A stretch of 64,000 nt of DNA from Sphingomonas azotifigens NBRC 15497 (GTDB lineage Bacteria; Pseudomonadota; Alphaproteobacteria; Sphingomonadales; Sphingomonadaceae): contig NZ_BCTR01000001.1 in the NCBI RefSeq assembly GCF_002091475.1, forward strand, positions 62,001 through 126,000, given 5' to 3'. Of this stretch, positions 35,689 to 44,850 are shown piece by piece. The translations under genes and the position numbers were made by a program. The first letter of the stretch is position 1; each line of letters starts with the position of its first letter. Below the pieces are notes generated by a model. It made no database searches. It saw only the letters and a program-made list of their open reading frames with translations, and was not told the DNA's origin.

Positions 35689-36515
35689 GCGGCAAGCGCC
35701 TCGGGCGATCCGATCGTTGCCAGTGTGCCATGCAGCGCGTCGGCGGCTTCCTGCCAAGCACCGTGGCTGTTCGCGACGAGCAGGCCCTTTCCGGCGCCGC
35801 CGACGCGATACCGCGTGCCGTCCCAATGGCTGGCATGGCCACCGGCCTCGGTAAGGAACAGCACGCCCGGTGCGTGGTCCCAGGGAAGGATGCGCTGGAA
35901 GAGGGCGACGTCGTTGCGCCCCGTCACTAGCCGCGGGTAGCTTTCTGCCGCGCAGCGCGGGATCGGCTCCAGCGTGAAGCGCCGCTCGGCGGCGTGTCGT
36001 GTGCAGGCGCGATCCGGGGCGGCCATGAACTGCGTCGCCAGCGCGGCGATCCGGCGCGGGCGCACGGCGGGGCGGGCGCGAACCGGCCGGTCGTCCAGCC
36101 ACGCGCCCAGGCCCCGCTCGGCCCGGCACATCCGGCCCGAGCGGGGGTCGAGCATCCAGCCGGCCACCGTCTCGCCGTCGCTCACCAGCGCCACCATCAT
36201 CCCGAACGGGCCGCCGCCCGCGGCGAAATTGGCCGTCCCGTCGAGCGGGTCGACCAGCCAGACGAGTCCCTGGCCGACATCGGCGAGCATGTCCGGATCC
36301 TCGGCACAGGCTTCCTCGCCGACGACCCGCGCGCTGCTTTCCAGGCGTTCGAGGCCTTCGCGCAGGCGCGCCTCTGCCGCCATATCGGCGCTGGTGACGA
36401 TTTCGCCGGGGCTCTTTTCCACGATCTCATGCGCGGCCAACATGCGGAACCGCGGCAGGATCTCGGTTTCGGCGACCTGGCGCATCAGCGCCGCGACATG
36501 CGATCCGAGCGACAT
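35685..36515 (-). CDS. Inositol monophosphatase family protein
   Basis: A 276-residue member of the Mg-dependent phosphatase family. W-L-V-D-P-L-D-G-T-A-N-F supplies the metal-binding Asp residues, G-E-E-A the Glu and P-W-D-H-A-P-G the C-terminal Asp. Relatives dephosphorylate inositol phosphate, PAP or sugar phosphates. Its stop overlaps the exporter start as ATGA. A role in making a sugar precursor is likely but not shown. Confidence 0.9.
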   Translation of the reverse strand: MSLGSHVAALMRQVAETEILPRFRMLAAHEIVEKSPGEIVTSADMAAEARLREGLERLESSARVVGEEACAEDPDMLADVGQGLVWLVDPLDGTANFAAGGGPFGMMVALVSDGETVAGWMLDPRSGRMCRAERGLGAWLDDRPVRARPAVRPRRIAALATQFMAAPDRACTRHAAERRFTLEPIPRCAAESYPRLVTGRNDVALFQRILPWDHAPGVLFLTEAGGHASHWDGTRYRVGGAGKGLLVANSHGAWQEAADALHGTLATIGSPEALAA

Positions 36516-36518
36516 GGA

Positions 36519-37325
36519 TCAGGCGGCGACCAGGCGACGCGCTTCCGCGCTGGCGGCGCGGGCGCGCATCATCGCGATGCGGCTGGCATCCTCTTCGGCG
36601 GCGGAACGATACAGGTCGCGCTTGTTCTCCAGCCAGGCCAGTTCGAACGCCACCGCCAGCGCGATGCCCGCCTCGAAGTCGGCGCTTTCCACCGCCGCGC
36701 CGTCGAAGATGATCTTGCGCGTCTCGAACCGATCGAGGCGGATCTGCCGGATCTCGCGCAGCGCCGGCCCGGCTTCCACCGCGACCGAACCGCCGACCAC
36801 CAGTTCCAGGTCATGGCGGCGGCAGGCCTCCGCTGCAGTCCGAACCGCATCGGTGATCGCCCGTTCGTTGACGGCGGTGCGGGGCAGCCCCTGCGACAGG
36901 GTGAAGTCGACCCGACCGAAGACGATCCCGTCCAGCCGCGCGGCGGCGATCGGCAGCATCGCGTCGAGCGAGGCGAGCGTGACGGCGGTTTCGAGGTTGA
37001 ACAGGAACGACGTTCCGCGCGCATCGGCACCATAGACCTTGTCGCGCGCATCCGCGAACTTGGAGAGCGCATAGGGCGTCTCGACCATCGGCGCGATGAT
37101 ATAGTCGGTGCCGTACAGGCGGGAGGCGTGCAGGTCGCTCACCGCCTCGCATCCGCCGATCTTCAGCGCCACCTTCAGGTCCGCACGACGGGCAAGGTCC
37201 AGCAGGCGGAGCAGTTCGTCCGGGCGGGTGCCCTCGGCTTCGAACTCTGCCTTTACGGCGACGATGCCGTACGCGTCGCGGCCCTTTTTGAGCATGTCGA
37301 GCATGTGCGCTTCGGTGGGGTTCAT
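36519..37325 (-). CDS. HpcH/HpaI aldolase-citrate lyase family protein
   Basis: A 268-residue TIM-barrel protein. F-N-L-E-T-A-V supplies the metal-binding Glu and F-G-R-V-D-F the Asp typical of this family. Members cleave or form carbon-carbon bonds next to a pyruvate or acyl-CoA-derived enolate. It is the first gene of the minus-strand polysaccharide run; GAGGACAGGG directly precedes its ATG. Such a gene at the head of an export operon is unusual. It might make or use a pyruvate-derived sugar component. No substrate can be assigned. Confidence 0.82.
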   Translation of the reverse strand: MNPTEAHMLDMLKKGRDAYGIVAVKAEFEAEGTRPDELLRLLDLARRADLKVALKIGGCEAVSDLHASRLYGTDYIIAPMVETPYALSKFADARDKVYGADARGTSFLFNLETAVTLASLDAMLPIAAARLDGIVFGRVDFTLSQGLPRTAVNERAITDAVRTAAEACRRHDLELVVGGSVAVEAGPALREIRQIRLDRFETRKIIFDGAAVESADFEAGIALAVAFELAWLENKRDLYRSAAEEDASRIAMMRARAASAEARRLVAA

Positions 37326-37441
37326 CCCTGTCCTCGCTATGGTTTCCGGGTTGGCTTTGGCGGGAAGACGGGGCCGATCGGGCAATTCCGCAAACTATTT
37401 TGCGGCCTGCGGAATCGGGGGTGCGACTCCGTTTTTCGGCC

Positions 37442-38035
37442 ATGCGACTGCTGATCCTTCTGTTCCTGCTGGTTCCCGGTGCCGGGGCTGCCCGGGATCG
37501 TGCGCTACCCCGCATCTCCTCCGGCTATGGGCCGCGGAGCGATCCGCTGCATGGTGGGCGCAGGTTTCACGACGGCATCGATCTGCCCGGTCCGATGGGC
37601 GCGCCGGTGTCGGCGGCTGCCGATGGTATCGTTCGCATCGCGCGCCAAGCGCCGGGCTATGGCCGGTGGATCGAGCTTGTCCATCCGGACGGCAGCACCA
37701 CGCGCTATGCGCATCTCTCGCAGATTCTCGTGTATCGCGGTGTGCACGTCGCGCGCGGACAGGTGATCGGGGCGATGGGGTCGACCGGGCGTTCAACCGG
37801 CAGCCATTTGCACTTCGAGGTGCGGGTAGCGGGCGTCGCGGTCGATCCGCTCCGCTATCTGGGCGCGCCCTCGGCTGCTGCCGTGCCTGCTCCCGTTCCG
37901 GTGGAGCGGCTCGATCCCGCGCCGGCAACGGTTCCCTATCGCTCGCGCTTCGCCAGCGCGCGGGATGTTGCTCTCGCGGACGATCCGGCGGTCCTGCCGA
38001 GCGGCGACGTGGTGCTGCGGCATCTCCCGCGATGA
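37442..38035 (+). CDS. M23 family metallopeptidase (LytM-like), exported
   Basis: A 197-residue protein with a signal peptide (about 1-18). The zinc ligands are visible: His and Asp in F-H-D-G-I-D-L, and H-L-H-F-E-V. This is a single LytM domain plus a Pro/Ala-rich tail. Such enzymes cut peptidoglycan cross-bridges or act on periplasmic substrates. The start at 37442 is chosen because the signal peptide begins there. It diverges from the polysaccharide operon, 116 bp from its first gene. Confidence 0.9.
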   Translation: MRLLILLFLLVPGAGAARDRALPRISSGYGPRSDPLHGGRRFHDGIDLPGPMGAPVSAAADGIVRIARQAPGYGRWIELVHPDGSTTRYAHLSQILVYRGVHVARGQVIGAMGSTGRSTGSHLHFEVRVAGVAVDPLRYLGAPSAAAVPAPVPVERLDPAPATVPYRSRFASARDVALADDPAVLPSGDVVLRHLPR

Positions 38036-38138
38036 GCGCTGATTTCCTTCCGACGCAACGGGATCGTCGCGCGATGGCGCGAGCCTCAGCCGATTGGGGG
38101 GCTTGGCAAGGGGCGGCTGGGGTGCTTTCCCCTGCGCG

Positions 38139-38654
38139 ATGGAACCGGATTCGAAACCCGACGGGATCGCGCGCCTCCTCGTGGAGGAACGCGCGCGGCT
38201 CCTGCGTTTCCTGGCGGCACGCGGTGCTGGCGACGAGGCGGAAGACGTGTTGCACGAACTGTGGCAGCGCGTGGTCGCGACGCCGTCGCAGCCGCTCGCC
38301 GATCCGCTCGCCTATCTTTTCCGCGCGGCGGAAAATGTGATGCGGGATCGCAGCCGCAGCGCAATCAGCCGCGAACGCCGCCAGCAGGCGTGGCATGAAG
38401 CGAGCTTCGGCGCGCACGAGGAAGCGACAGGCGAGCGTGTGCTGATCGCGCGCCAGCGGCTGCGCGAAGCCGAAGCGGTGCTGGCGGCGCAGGGGCCGCG
38501 CGTGAGCACCGCCTTCCGCCGCTACCGCCTCGATGGGGTGGGGCAGGCGGTGATCGCGCGCGAACTTGGCGTCAGCGTCAGCTCGGTCGAGAAGGACCTG
38601 CAAAAGGCCTATCGCGCGCTGTCGCGGCTTCGCGAAAAATTCGATGCGGAATAG
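38139..38654 (+). CDS. FecI-type ECF sigma factor
   Basis: A 171-residue sigma-70 family protein. Region 2 covers D-E-A-E-D-V-L-H-E-L-W-Q-R-V and P-L-A-Y-L-F-R-A-A. Region 4 ends V-I-A-R-E-L-G-V-S-V-S-S-V-E-K-D-L with the HTH. It is followed by a FecR gene and a TonB receptor with an STN domain, the full cell-surface signalling set. It should direct transcription of the receptor when its ligand binds. Confidence 0.93.
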   Translation: MEPDSKPDGIARLLVEERARLLRFLAARGAGDEAEDVLHELWQRVVATPSQPLADPLAYLFRAAENVMRDRSRSAISRERRQQAWHEASFGAHEEATGERVLIARQRLREAEAVLAAQGPRVSTAFRRYRLDGVGQAVIARELGVSVSSVEKDLQKAYRALSRLREKFDAE

Positions 38655-38681
38655 GCGGCAGGACTCCGTCTGGACAGGGAT

Positions 38682-39653
38682 ATGGGCATGAGCGCTGAAT
38701 CGGACGATCTGCTTCGCGAGGACGCGCGCCTATGGGCGATTCGCGTGAGCGATCCCGCGTTCGCGGATTGGGACGCCTTTGCCGCGTGGCTGGAGCAGGA
38801 TCCGGCGCACAACGCCGCCTATGAAGCGGCACTCGATGATCTCGAAGGCGTCGACGCGCTGTTCGACGTTCCGCCTGCCCCGCTGCCGTCTCCCGCACCG
38901 GCCTATGTGCCGCCGGCGCGCGTGCCGCGGCGCTGGCGGATGCCGGCAGCAGCGGCAGGCGTCGCGCTGCTTGCGGCGGGTGGCAGCTGGCTGGCGCTCG
39001 ATCATCGCGCGCAGCAGGACTATGCCACGGCGCCTGGCGAGCGTCGCACCGTCGACCTTGCCGATGGCTCGCGGATCGTGCTCAACGGCGGCACGCGATT
39101 GACGTTCGATGCCGCCCGCCCGCGCGAAATCGCCATGCTCCAGGGCGAGGCGTTGTTCGAGGTACGCCATGATCAGGCCCGGCCGTTCGTGGTGACGACG
39201 AAGGACGGCGCGCGGCTGGTCGACGTCGGCACGGTGTTCAACGTCGTCAATCGCGACGGGGCGCTCGACGTGGCGGTTGCCGAGGGCGCGGTGGACTATC
39301 GCGGCAGCGGGGCAGTGATCCGGCTGGCCGCCGGTGACATGCTGACGCGCGCCTCCGCGACGGCCACTCCCGTCAAGCGGACGGTGGATCCGGGTGCTGT
39401 CGGCGGATGGCGCAGCGGCTTCCTGCAGTTTACCGACGCGCCGCTGCGCACCGTTGCGGAGGATCTTGCCCGCAATCTGGGGAAACCGGTCGTCATCGAC
39501 GACGCGCTGGCCGCCCGGCGCTTTTCCGGCACGATCGTCCTCGATGGCGCGCCCGACGCCGTGATGGCGCGGGTGGCACCGCTGCTCGGTGCCCGGCTGG
39601 TGCGCGACGGCGAGGGATGGCGGATCACCCGGCCCGATGGTCCGCCCCGCTAG
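38682..39653 (+). CDS. FecR-type anti-sigma/signal transducer
   Basis: A 323-residue protein. The N-terminal cytoplasmic part (DUF4880-like, W-D-A-F-A-A-W-L-E-Q-D-P-A-H) is followed by a membrane segment at about 84-103. The periplasmic FecR domain (R-T-V-D-L-A-D-G-S-R-I-V-L-N-G-G-T) comes next. The C-terminal end resembles an STN-interacting region. It holds the ECF sigma factor and relays receptor occupancy. Start 38682, or 38688 where the next ATG lies. It overlaps the receptor gene by 17 bp. Confidence 0.93.
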   Translation: MGMSAESDDLLREDARLWAIRVSDPAFADWDAFAAWLEQDPAHNAAYEAALDDLEGVDALFDVPPAPLPSPAPAYVPPARVPRRWRMPAAAAGVALLAAGGSWLALDHRAQQDYATAPGERRTVDLADGSRIVLNGGTRLTFDAARPREIAMLQGEALFEVRHDQARPFVVTTKDGARLVDVGTVFNVVNRDGALDVAVAEGAVDYRGSGAVIRLAAGDMLTRASATATPVKRTVDPGAVGGWRSGFLQFTDAPLRTVAEDLARNLGKPVVIDDALAARRFSGTIVLDGAPDAVMARVAPLLGARLVRDGEGWRITRPDGPPR

Positions 39654-42111
39654 AATCGCAGCTCTGTCGAGCCTCGTCGTCGCCGCGCCCGCGGCGGCGC
39701 AGGAGCGCGTTATCGATATCGATATCCCGGCGACCACGGCGGGGGAGGCGGTCCGGATGCTCGGCCGCCAGGGCCGCGTCAGCGTCGGCATCCACGATGC
39801 AAGCCTGTTGCGGCTGCCGGTGGCGGGCGTGCGGGGCCGCTATCTGCCGCAGCAGGTTCTGGAGCGGCTGTTCGCAGGCGCGGCGGTGCGCGTGCGGCGG
39901 GTGGCCGAGGCGAGCTTTGTGGTCGAACGCGCCCCGGTCGGGCCCGGAAAGCCCCGGGTCATGCGGCCGCAACGCGCTGCCGCGCCGCCGGCCAAGCCGC
40001 CAGCCGCGGTGCAGGACGACGTCATCGTCGTCACTGCGACGAAGCGCGACGTGCCCTTGTCGGCCTATGCTGGCGGCGCCGAGATCCTCGATGGCGAACG
40101 CCTGTCGCTGGCGGAGGGCGCGCGCGGGACCGATGCGATCGAGGCGCGCGCCAGCAGCGTCACGTCCACCCATCTGGGCCCGGGACGCAACAAGCTGTTC
40201 ATCCGCGGCATCGCCGATTCGAGCTTTGTCGGGCCCACCCAGGCGACCGTTGGGCAATATTGGGGGAACAGCCGGATCACCTATAGCGCGCCCGACCCCA
40301 GCCTGCGGCTCTATGATGTGAAGCGGATCGAGGTGCTGGAAGGGCCGCAGGGAACCCTCTATGGCGCCGGCTCGCTCGGCGGGGTGCTGCGGGTCGTCCC
40401 AAATGGTCCGGATCTCGGCATGATGGGCGGCCAGGCCTGGGGCGGCGTGCAGGCGATCCAGCACGGCGCGCCCGGCGGCGATGGCGGTGCGATCCTCAAC
40501 CTGCCGATCGTCCAGGATCGGCTGGCGCTGCGCGTGCTCGGCTTCGGCGGGATCGATGGCGGCTATATCGACGATCGCCAGCGCCGGCTGCACGACGTCA
40601 ACCGCGTGACCACGATCGGCGGCCGTGCAGCGCTGCGCTATGCGCCCGGCAGCGACTGGACGATCGACCTGACCACGCTCGCCCAGCGCATCCACGGCGA
40701 CGACAGCCAATATGCCGATCGCGAGGGCGACGGCCTGTCGCGGGCCGGCAGCGTCGCGCAGCCCTATCACAATGCCTATTGGCTGGGCGAGATGGTCGTC
40801 AACAAGCGCTGGGGCAAGACCGTCTGGACCACCTCGTTCGGCTATGCCGACCAGCAGGTGTTCGAACAATTCGAAGGGCCGCGGTTGATCGACATCACCC
40901 GGCTCGACGTCCAGCCCTCCGTCGATGCGCAGCCCACGGTGTTTAGGCAGGACAACCATATTCGACTGCGCAGCGCCGAAACCCGGCTGGCGCGGCGCGG
41001 CATTGACGGCGCAGGCTGGCTGATCGGGCTCAGCCTGCTGCAGAATCGTGCCAGCGTGCGCCGCGACACGGGCGAGGCGCCCGTCCGCACGCTGCTTACC
41101 GGCGTGCGCAACGTCGCCAACGAAGCGACGCTCTACGGCGAGTATGGCATGACGCCCACCGCCCGCACCACGCTGACCCTCGGCGGCCGGGTAACGCAAT
41201 CCTCGCTGACCGGTGAATCGCAGGACGTGCCGGAACCCGTCGCGCTGCGCATCGATCCGGAGGCGCGGGCGACGCGGCACGAAACCCGCTTGCTGCCCGC
41301 CGCCTCGCTCTCCTGGCGCCCCGCCGAGGGTGTTGTCGCCTTTGTGCGCTACCAGCAAGGCTTTCGCCCGGGCGGCATCGCCATTCGTCAGAACTTCGTC
41401 CAGCGCTTCCAGGGCGATCGCGTCGAAACCACCGAAATCGGCGCTCGGGTGGGGCGCCGCCGCTTCGATTTGGCGCTGACGCTGTCTTACACCCGCTGGC
41501 GGAACGTGCAGGCCGATCTGGTGGATGGTTTCGGCTATCCGACCACGGCGAACATCGGCGATGGCCGGATCCGCTCCGTCGGCTGGTCCGGCAAGTGGCG
41601 GCCGGTCGATGGCCTGGAACTTGATGCCGCGCTGTACCTCAACGACAGCCACATCACCCCTGCCTATTCGATCACACCGGCCACTTCGGTGACGCGGGTG
41701 TATGCGATCACGCCGGCCTATTCGGGCGTGCCCCTCGCCATCGAAGTCGGCCGCATCGATGAGACACGGCTACCCAATGTCGCCGACCGCAGCGGGCGGA
41801 TCGGCATTGCCTATAGCCGGTTGCTGCGATCGGGGCAGCGGCTCGATCTGAACGGATTCGCCCGCTACATCGGCAAGTCGACGCTGGGGATCGGCACCAT
41901 CCTCGGCATTCCCCAGGGCAACTATCTGGATACCGGACTTGAGCTGCGCGTGGGCAACGAGCGGCGGGGAATCAGCCTCGCCGCGACCAACCTGCTCGAT
42001 TCCCGCGGGAATCGGTTCGCGCTTGGCTCGCCCTTCCTGGTGCGTCAGCAGAACCAGATCACGCCGCTCCAGCCGCGCAGCTTCCGGCTGGGCGTGGATG
42101 CGCATTTCTAG
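39637..42111 (+). CDS. TonB-dependent receptor with STN signalling domain
   Basis: An 824-residue receptor. A signal peptide (about 1-22), an STN domain (about 25-75), and a plug domain starting at the TonB box D-D-V-I-V-V-T-A-T come first. The plug ends with V-E-V-L-E-G-P-Q-G-T-L-Y-G. A 22-strand barrel follows to the terminal Phe. The STN domain talks to FecR, so uptake is coupled to gene induction. The start at 39637 gives a proper signal peptide. The ligand is unknown: FecA-type members take iron chelates, but sphingomonads use many for glycans. No substrate-degrading gene is adjacent. Confidence 0.92.
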   Translation: MVRPARIAALSSLVVAAPAAAQERVIDIDIPATTAGEAVRMLGRQGRVSVGIHDASLLRLPVAGVRGRYLPQQVLERLFAGAAVRVRRVAEASFVVERAPVGPGKPRVMRPQRAAAPPAKPPAAVQDDVIVVTATKRDVPLSAYAGGAEILDGERLSLAEGARGTDAIEARASSVTSTHLGPGRNKLFIRGIADSSFVGPTQATVGQYWGNSRITYSAPDPSLRLYDVKRIEVLEGPQGTLYGAGSLGGVLRVVPNGPDLGMMGGQAWGGVQAIQHGAPGGDGGAILNLPIVQDRLALRVLGFGGIDGGYIDDRQRRLHDVNRVTTIGGRAALRYAPGSDWTIDLTTLAQRIHGDDSQYADREGDGLSRAGSVAQPYHNAYWLGEMVVNKRWGKTVWTTSFGYADQQVFEQFEGPRLIDITRLDVQPSVDAQPTVFRQDNHIRLRSAETRLARRGIDGAGWLIGLSLLQNRASVRRDTGEAPVRTLLTGVRNVANEATLYGEYGMTPTARTTLTLGGRVTQSSLTGESQDVPEPVALRIDPEARATRHETRLLPAASLSWRPAEGVVAFVRYQQGFRPGGIAIRQNFVQRFQGDRVETTEIGARVGRRRFDLALTLSYTRWRNVQADLVDGFGYPTTANIGDGRIRSVGWSGKWRPVDGLELDAALYLNDSHITPAYSITPATSVTRVYAITPAYSGVPLAIEVGRIDETRLPNVADRSGRIGIAYSRLLRSGQRLDLNGFARYIGKSTLGIGTILGIPQGNYLDTGLELRVGNERRGISLAATNLLDSRGNRFALGSPFLVRQQNQITPLQPRSFRLGVDAHF

Positions 42112-42229
42112 GCTCTCAGGCGCCAAGGGTCGGGCTTGTTGACCGGCAGCGTCCGTCAGCAAGGAACGCCGCGCAGCGGCCTTCTCGCAGCTTCGCCTTC
42201 GTTCGGCACTTCGGCGGCTTGTGCCGCAG

Positions 42230-43225
42230 CTACCCCGTGCCGTCGGTGCCGGTAAGCGCGAGCATCGCGAAGCTGGCGAGCCAGTGCTCGCCCATATAGT
42301 CTCCTGCCACCTCCCCGATCGCCGCCGCCAGGTGGCGGGCTGCTGCCTCGTCCAACGCGCGGGCCATGTCGCCCGAAGCCGATCGTGCCAGGCTGCGCAT
42401 CGCCCAGGCGCGGCTCAGGTTGAGGCCGTCGAGATGCGCGATCTTGCCGTCGCTGCGATCGCTGACCTGGGCAGGCGTGAACAGCGCGGCGGGCTGGCCA
42501 GTGGCGAGATCGGGGAGGAACGCGGCGAACCACAATGCGAACACGTCTGGCGCTAGCAGCGCTTGCATCGCCAGTGCCTCGGTCAGCGTCGGCGACAGGA
42601 AGTCCTCGCCGCTCGGCTCCCAGGCCTGTGCGCCGCGGTCGTGCGAGAACCAGCGCGAGGCGGCGGCGCGAAGCGTAGCGCGGAACGCGTCATCGCCGGA
42701 GGCGCGGGCGTAGCGCTCGGCCAGCACCAGCGCGAAAGCGGTGTTGGAATGGAAGCCAGCGCGCACCGGGTAATGCAGCTTGGGCAGGAATTCCTCGAAG
42801 CGCGCGATGAACGCGTCGGCCAGCGGTTGCAGGGTCTGCGCGTGCGGGCTGTGGGCAACGATCAGCTCGCTGGCCAGCATCAACGTCCAGGCCCAGCCAT
42901 AGGGGCGCTCGAAGCTGCGGGCGCTGGGGCGATCGAGATAGGCACGTTCTGCCTCGACCTTTGCGGGCGTGAAGGCGCGGGCGAAGAGGGCATCGATGGC
43001 GGCTGCTTCCGCAAGCTCGGGAAACAGGCGCCGTACGCGGGCGAGCAGCCAATAGCCATGGACGCAGCTGTGCCAATCGAAGCTGCCGTAGAAGATGGGG
43101 TGGACGAGATGCGGGATATAGGCATCCGCATCCCCGTCCATCACATGGTCTGCCTTGTGCGGATATTCACGCTCGACATGGCCGAGCGCGATGCGGGCGA
43201 AGCTGGCGGCGAGATCGGGGGTCAT
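42230..43225 (-). CDS. DUF2891 domain-containing protein
   Basis: A 331-residue soluble protein rich in Trp, His and Ala helices, with D-W-H-S-C-V-H-G-Y-W near residue 50 and R-P-Y-G-W-A-W near 110. I recognise it as DUF2891, possibly an alpha-toroid fold; no activity is known to me. It overlaps the DUF979 gene as ATGA. In some other bacteria DUF2891, DUF969 and DUF979 genes occur together with pyrrolidone-carboxyl peptidase, so it probably acts in 5-oxoproline use. Confidence 0.82.
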   Translation of the reverse strand: MTPDLAASFARIALGHVEREYPHKADHVMDGDADAYIPHLVHPIFYGSFDWHSCVHGYWLLARVRRLFPELAEAAAIDALFARAFTPAKVEAERAYLDRPSARSFERPYGWAWTLMLASELIVAHSPHAQTLQPLADAFIARFEEFLPKLHYPVRAGFHSNTAFALVLAERYARASGDDAFRATLRAAASRWFSHDRGAQAWEPSGEDFLSPTLTEALAMQALLAPDVFALWFAAFLPDLATGQPAALFTPAQVSDRSDGKIAHLDGLNLSRAWAMRSLARSASGDMARALDEAAARHLAAAIGEVAGDYMGEHWLASFAMLALTGTDGTG

Positions 43226-44184
43226 TTCGGGCTTCCGGGAAAGGCGAGCAGCGTCAGCGCCGCGATATTGAAGACGAGCAGCAGCAGCGCGGTCGGTGCC
43301 TGCACGCGGATCACTGCGAACCGATCGCGCAGCTCCAGCGCGGCGACGGGGACGATGTTGAAATTCGCCGCCATCGGCGTGAGCAGCGTGCCGCAGAAGC
43401 CGGACAGCATGCCAAGCGCCGCCACCGCGGCGGGATCGCCGTGCAGCTGGTGGATGAGGATCGGCACGCCGATGCCCAGTGTCATGATCGGGAAGGCGGC
43501 AAAGGCGTTGCCCATCACCAAAGTGAACAGCGCCATGCCCAGGCAATAGACCAGGGTCGCGACGAAGTGCGTATCGACTGCGACCAGCCCGAGCACACCA
43601 TTCGCCACCACCTTACCGACGCCGGCCAGCGCAAAGATACCGCCCAGCGCCGCCAGCATCTGCGGCAGGACCATCGGCCAGCCGATTCCGTCGACCAGTC
43701 GGCGCGCTTCGGTGGCGGTAGTGCCGCGCGGCGGGCGGGTGAGGAGCAGCGCAAGCGCGAGGGCGACCGTGGCCCCGGCGGCGAGGGCGCCGAGCGTCAC
43801 CTGCTTGGGGTCGACCAGCGCAATGCCCGCCAGCCGCCCTTGGGGAAGGGCAACCGTGCCGCCGAGCGTGACCAGCGGCAGCGCTAGTGCCGGCAGGAAC
43901 AGTCGGGCACCCCAGCGCCGAGCGAGTGTCGCGCGAATTGTGTCGTCGGTGGTGGTAACGGGCCCTGGCTTGAGCCCCAGCGTCGCCAGTGCAACCATCG
44001 CCAGCACGAGACAGCCATTGACCAGGTCGGGCAGCCACGGGCCCACGCCGAGCGTCGTGGCAAAGGCGCCCCAAAAGGCGGCATTCCGCCAATGCCGCGG
44101 CGATCGCGTGTCGCACGCGTGGTGCAGCGCGACCGCGCCGGGGAGCGTGGCAGCGGCGATGCCGATCGCGTCGAGGCCGATCAC
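43222..44184 (-). CDS. DUF979 family membrane protein (putative transporter subunit)
   Basis: A 320-residue membrane protein with about nine predicted segments. The GTG start at 44184 overlaps the DUF969 stop (GTGA), followed by I-G-L-D-A-I-G-I. The internal G-N-A-F-A-A-F-P-I-M-T and G-x-C-G-T-L-L-T-P-M-A-A-N-F-N segments are characteristic. DUF969 and DUF979 almost always sit side by side, so they probably form one transporter. Placement next to a 5-oxoprolinase suggests pyroglutamate as substrate. This is inference. Confidence 0.82.
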   Translation of the reverse strand: MIGLDAIGIAAATLPGAVALHHACDTRSPRHWRNAAFWGAFATTLGVGPWLPDLVNGCLVLAMVALATLGLKPGPVTTTDDTIRATLARRWGARLFLPALALPLVTLGGTVALPQGRLAGIALVDPKQVTLGALAAGATVALALALLLTRPPRGTTATEARRLVDGIGWPMVLPQMLAALGGIFALAGVGKVVANGVLGLVAVDTHFVATLVYCLGMALFTLVMGNAFAAFPIMTLGIGVPILIHQLHGDPAAVAALGMLSGFCGTLLTPMAANFNIVPVAALELRDRFAVIRVQAPTALLLLVFNIAALTLLAFPGSPK

Positions 44185-44840
44185 CGCGACATCCTGCCGT
44201 CGAGTAGCAGCAGCCGGGCACCGTGGATCAGCAGCGCCGCGAGTGCCGTGGGGATCGCCCATATCGCCACTTCCAGCGGCGCAACGCTCACCCCCTCCTG
44301 CTGCAGGATCGCCCGGATCAGCAGGATCGAGCCGACCGCGATGAACACATCCTCGCCGAAGAACAGTGCGATATTGTCGACCGCGGCGGCATGCGCGCGC
44401 AGGCGCTGGCGGGTGTCGTCGTCGAGCGAGGCATCGGCATCGCGTTCGGCCGCGCCCTCGACCATCGGCGCGACGATCGGGCGCACCATCTGCACATGCC
44501 CGCCCAGTGCGGTCAGGCCGAGCGCGGCCGCGGCCTGCCGCAGCAGGAAATAGCCGAGCAGCACGCGCCCGGCGGTCGCCCGTCGCAGCCGCTGCACGAC
44601 CGCGCGCGCCTGCTCGCGCAGCCCGGCGCGTTCGAGCAACCCGATCGCCGGCAGCGCCAGCCAGGCGACGGCGAGGAAGCGCGCGTCGACAAAGGCTTTT
44701 CCGATCAGCGCGATGACGGCGATCGGGCCGTACCCGGCCGCCGCCGCGCTGGCGAACGCCGCGGCGGTGACGACCAGCAGCGGATGGATGCGCAACGCGA
44801 AGCCGAGAATGATGATGACGATGCCTGAGAGGACCAGCAT
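44181..44840 (-). CDS. DUF969 family membrane protein (putative transporter subunit)
   Basis: A 219-residue membrane protein with about six predicted segments; L-P-A-I-G-L-L-E-R-A-G-L and G-L-T-A-L-G-G-H-V-Q-M-V-R-P are the recognised family stretches. The start at 44840 is set by the first membrane segment. It lies ten bases downstream of the MarR gene and overlaps the DUF979 gene, giving a four-gene minus-strand operon. Likely the partner half of a 5-oxoproline carrier. Confidence 0.82.
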   Translation of the reverse strand: MLVLSGIVIIILGFALRIHPLLVVTAAAFASAAAAGYGPIAVIALIGKAFVDARFLAVAWLALPAIGLLERAGLREQARAVVQRLRRATAGRVLLGYFLLRQAAAALGLTALGGHVQMVRPIVAPMVEGAAERDADASLDDDTRQRLRAHAAAVDNIALFFGEDVFIAVGSILLIRAILQQEGVSVAPLEVAIWAIPTALAALLIHGARLLLLDGRMSR

Positions 44841-44850
44841 CGCCGCGCTC

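Noticed and set aside
39625..41652. Minus-strand open frame of 675 codons inside the STN-type receptor
   Set aside because: Shadow of the receptor gene; no domain, no ribosome site.
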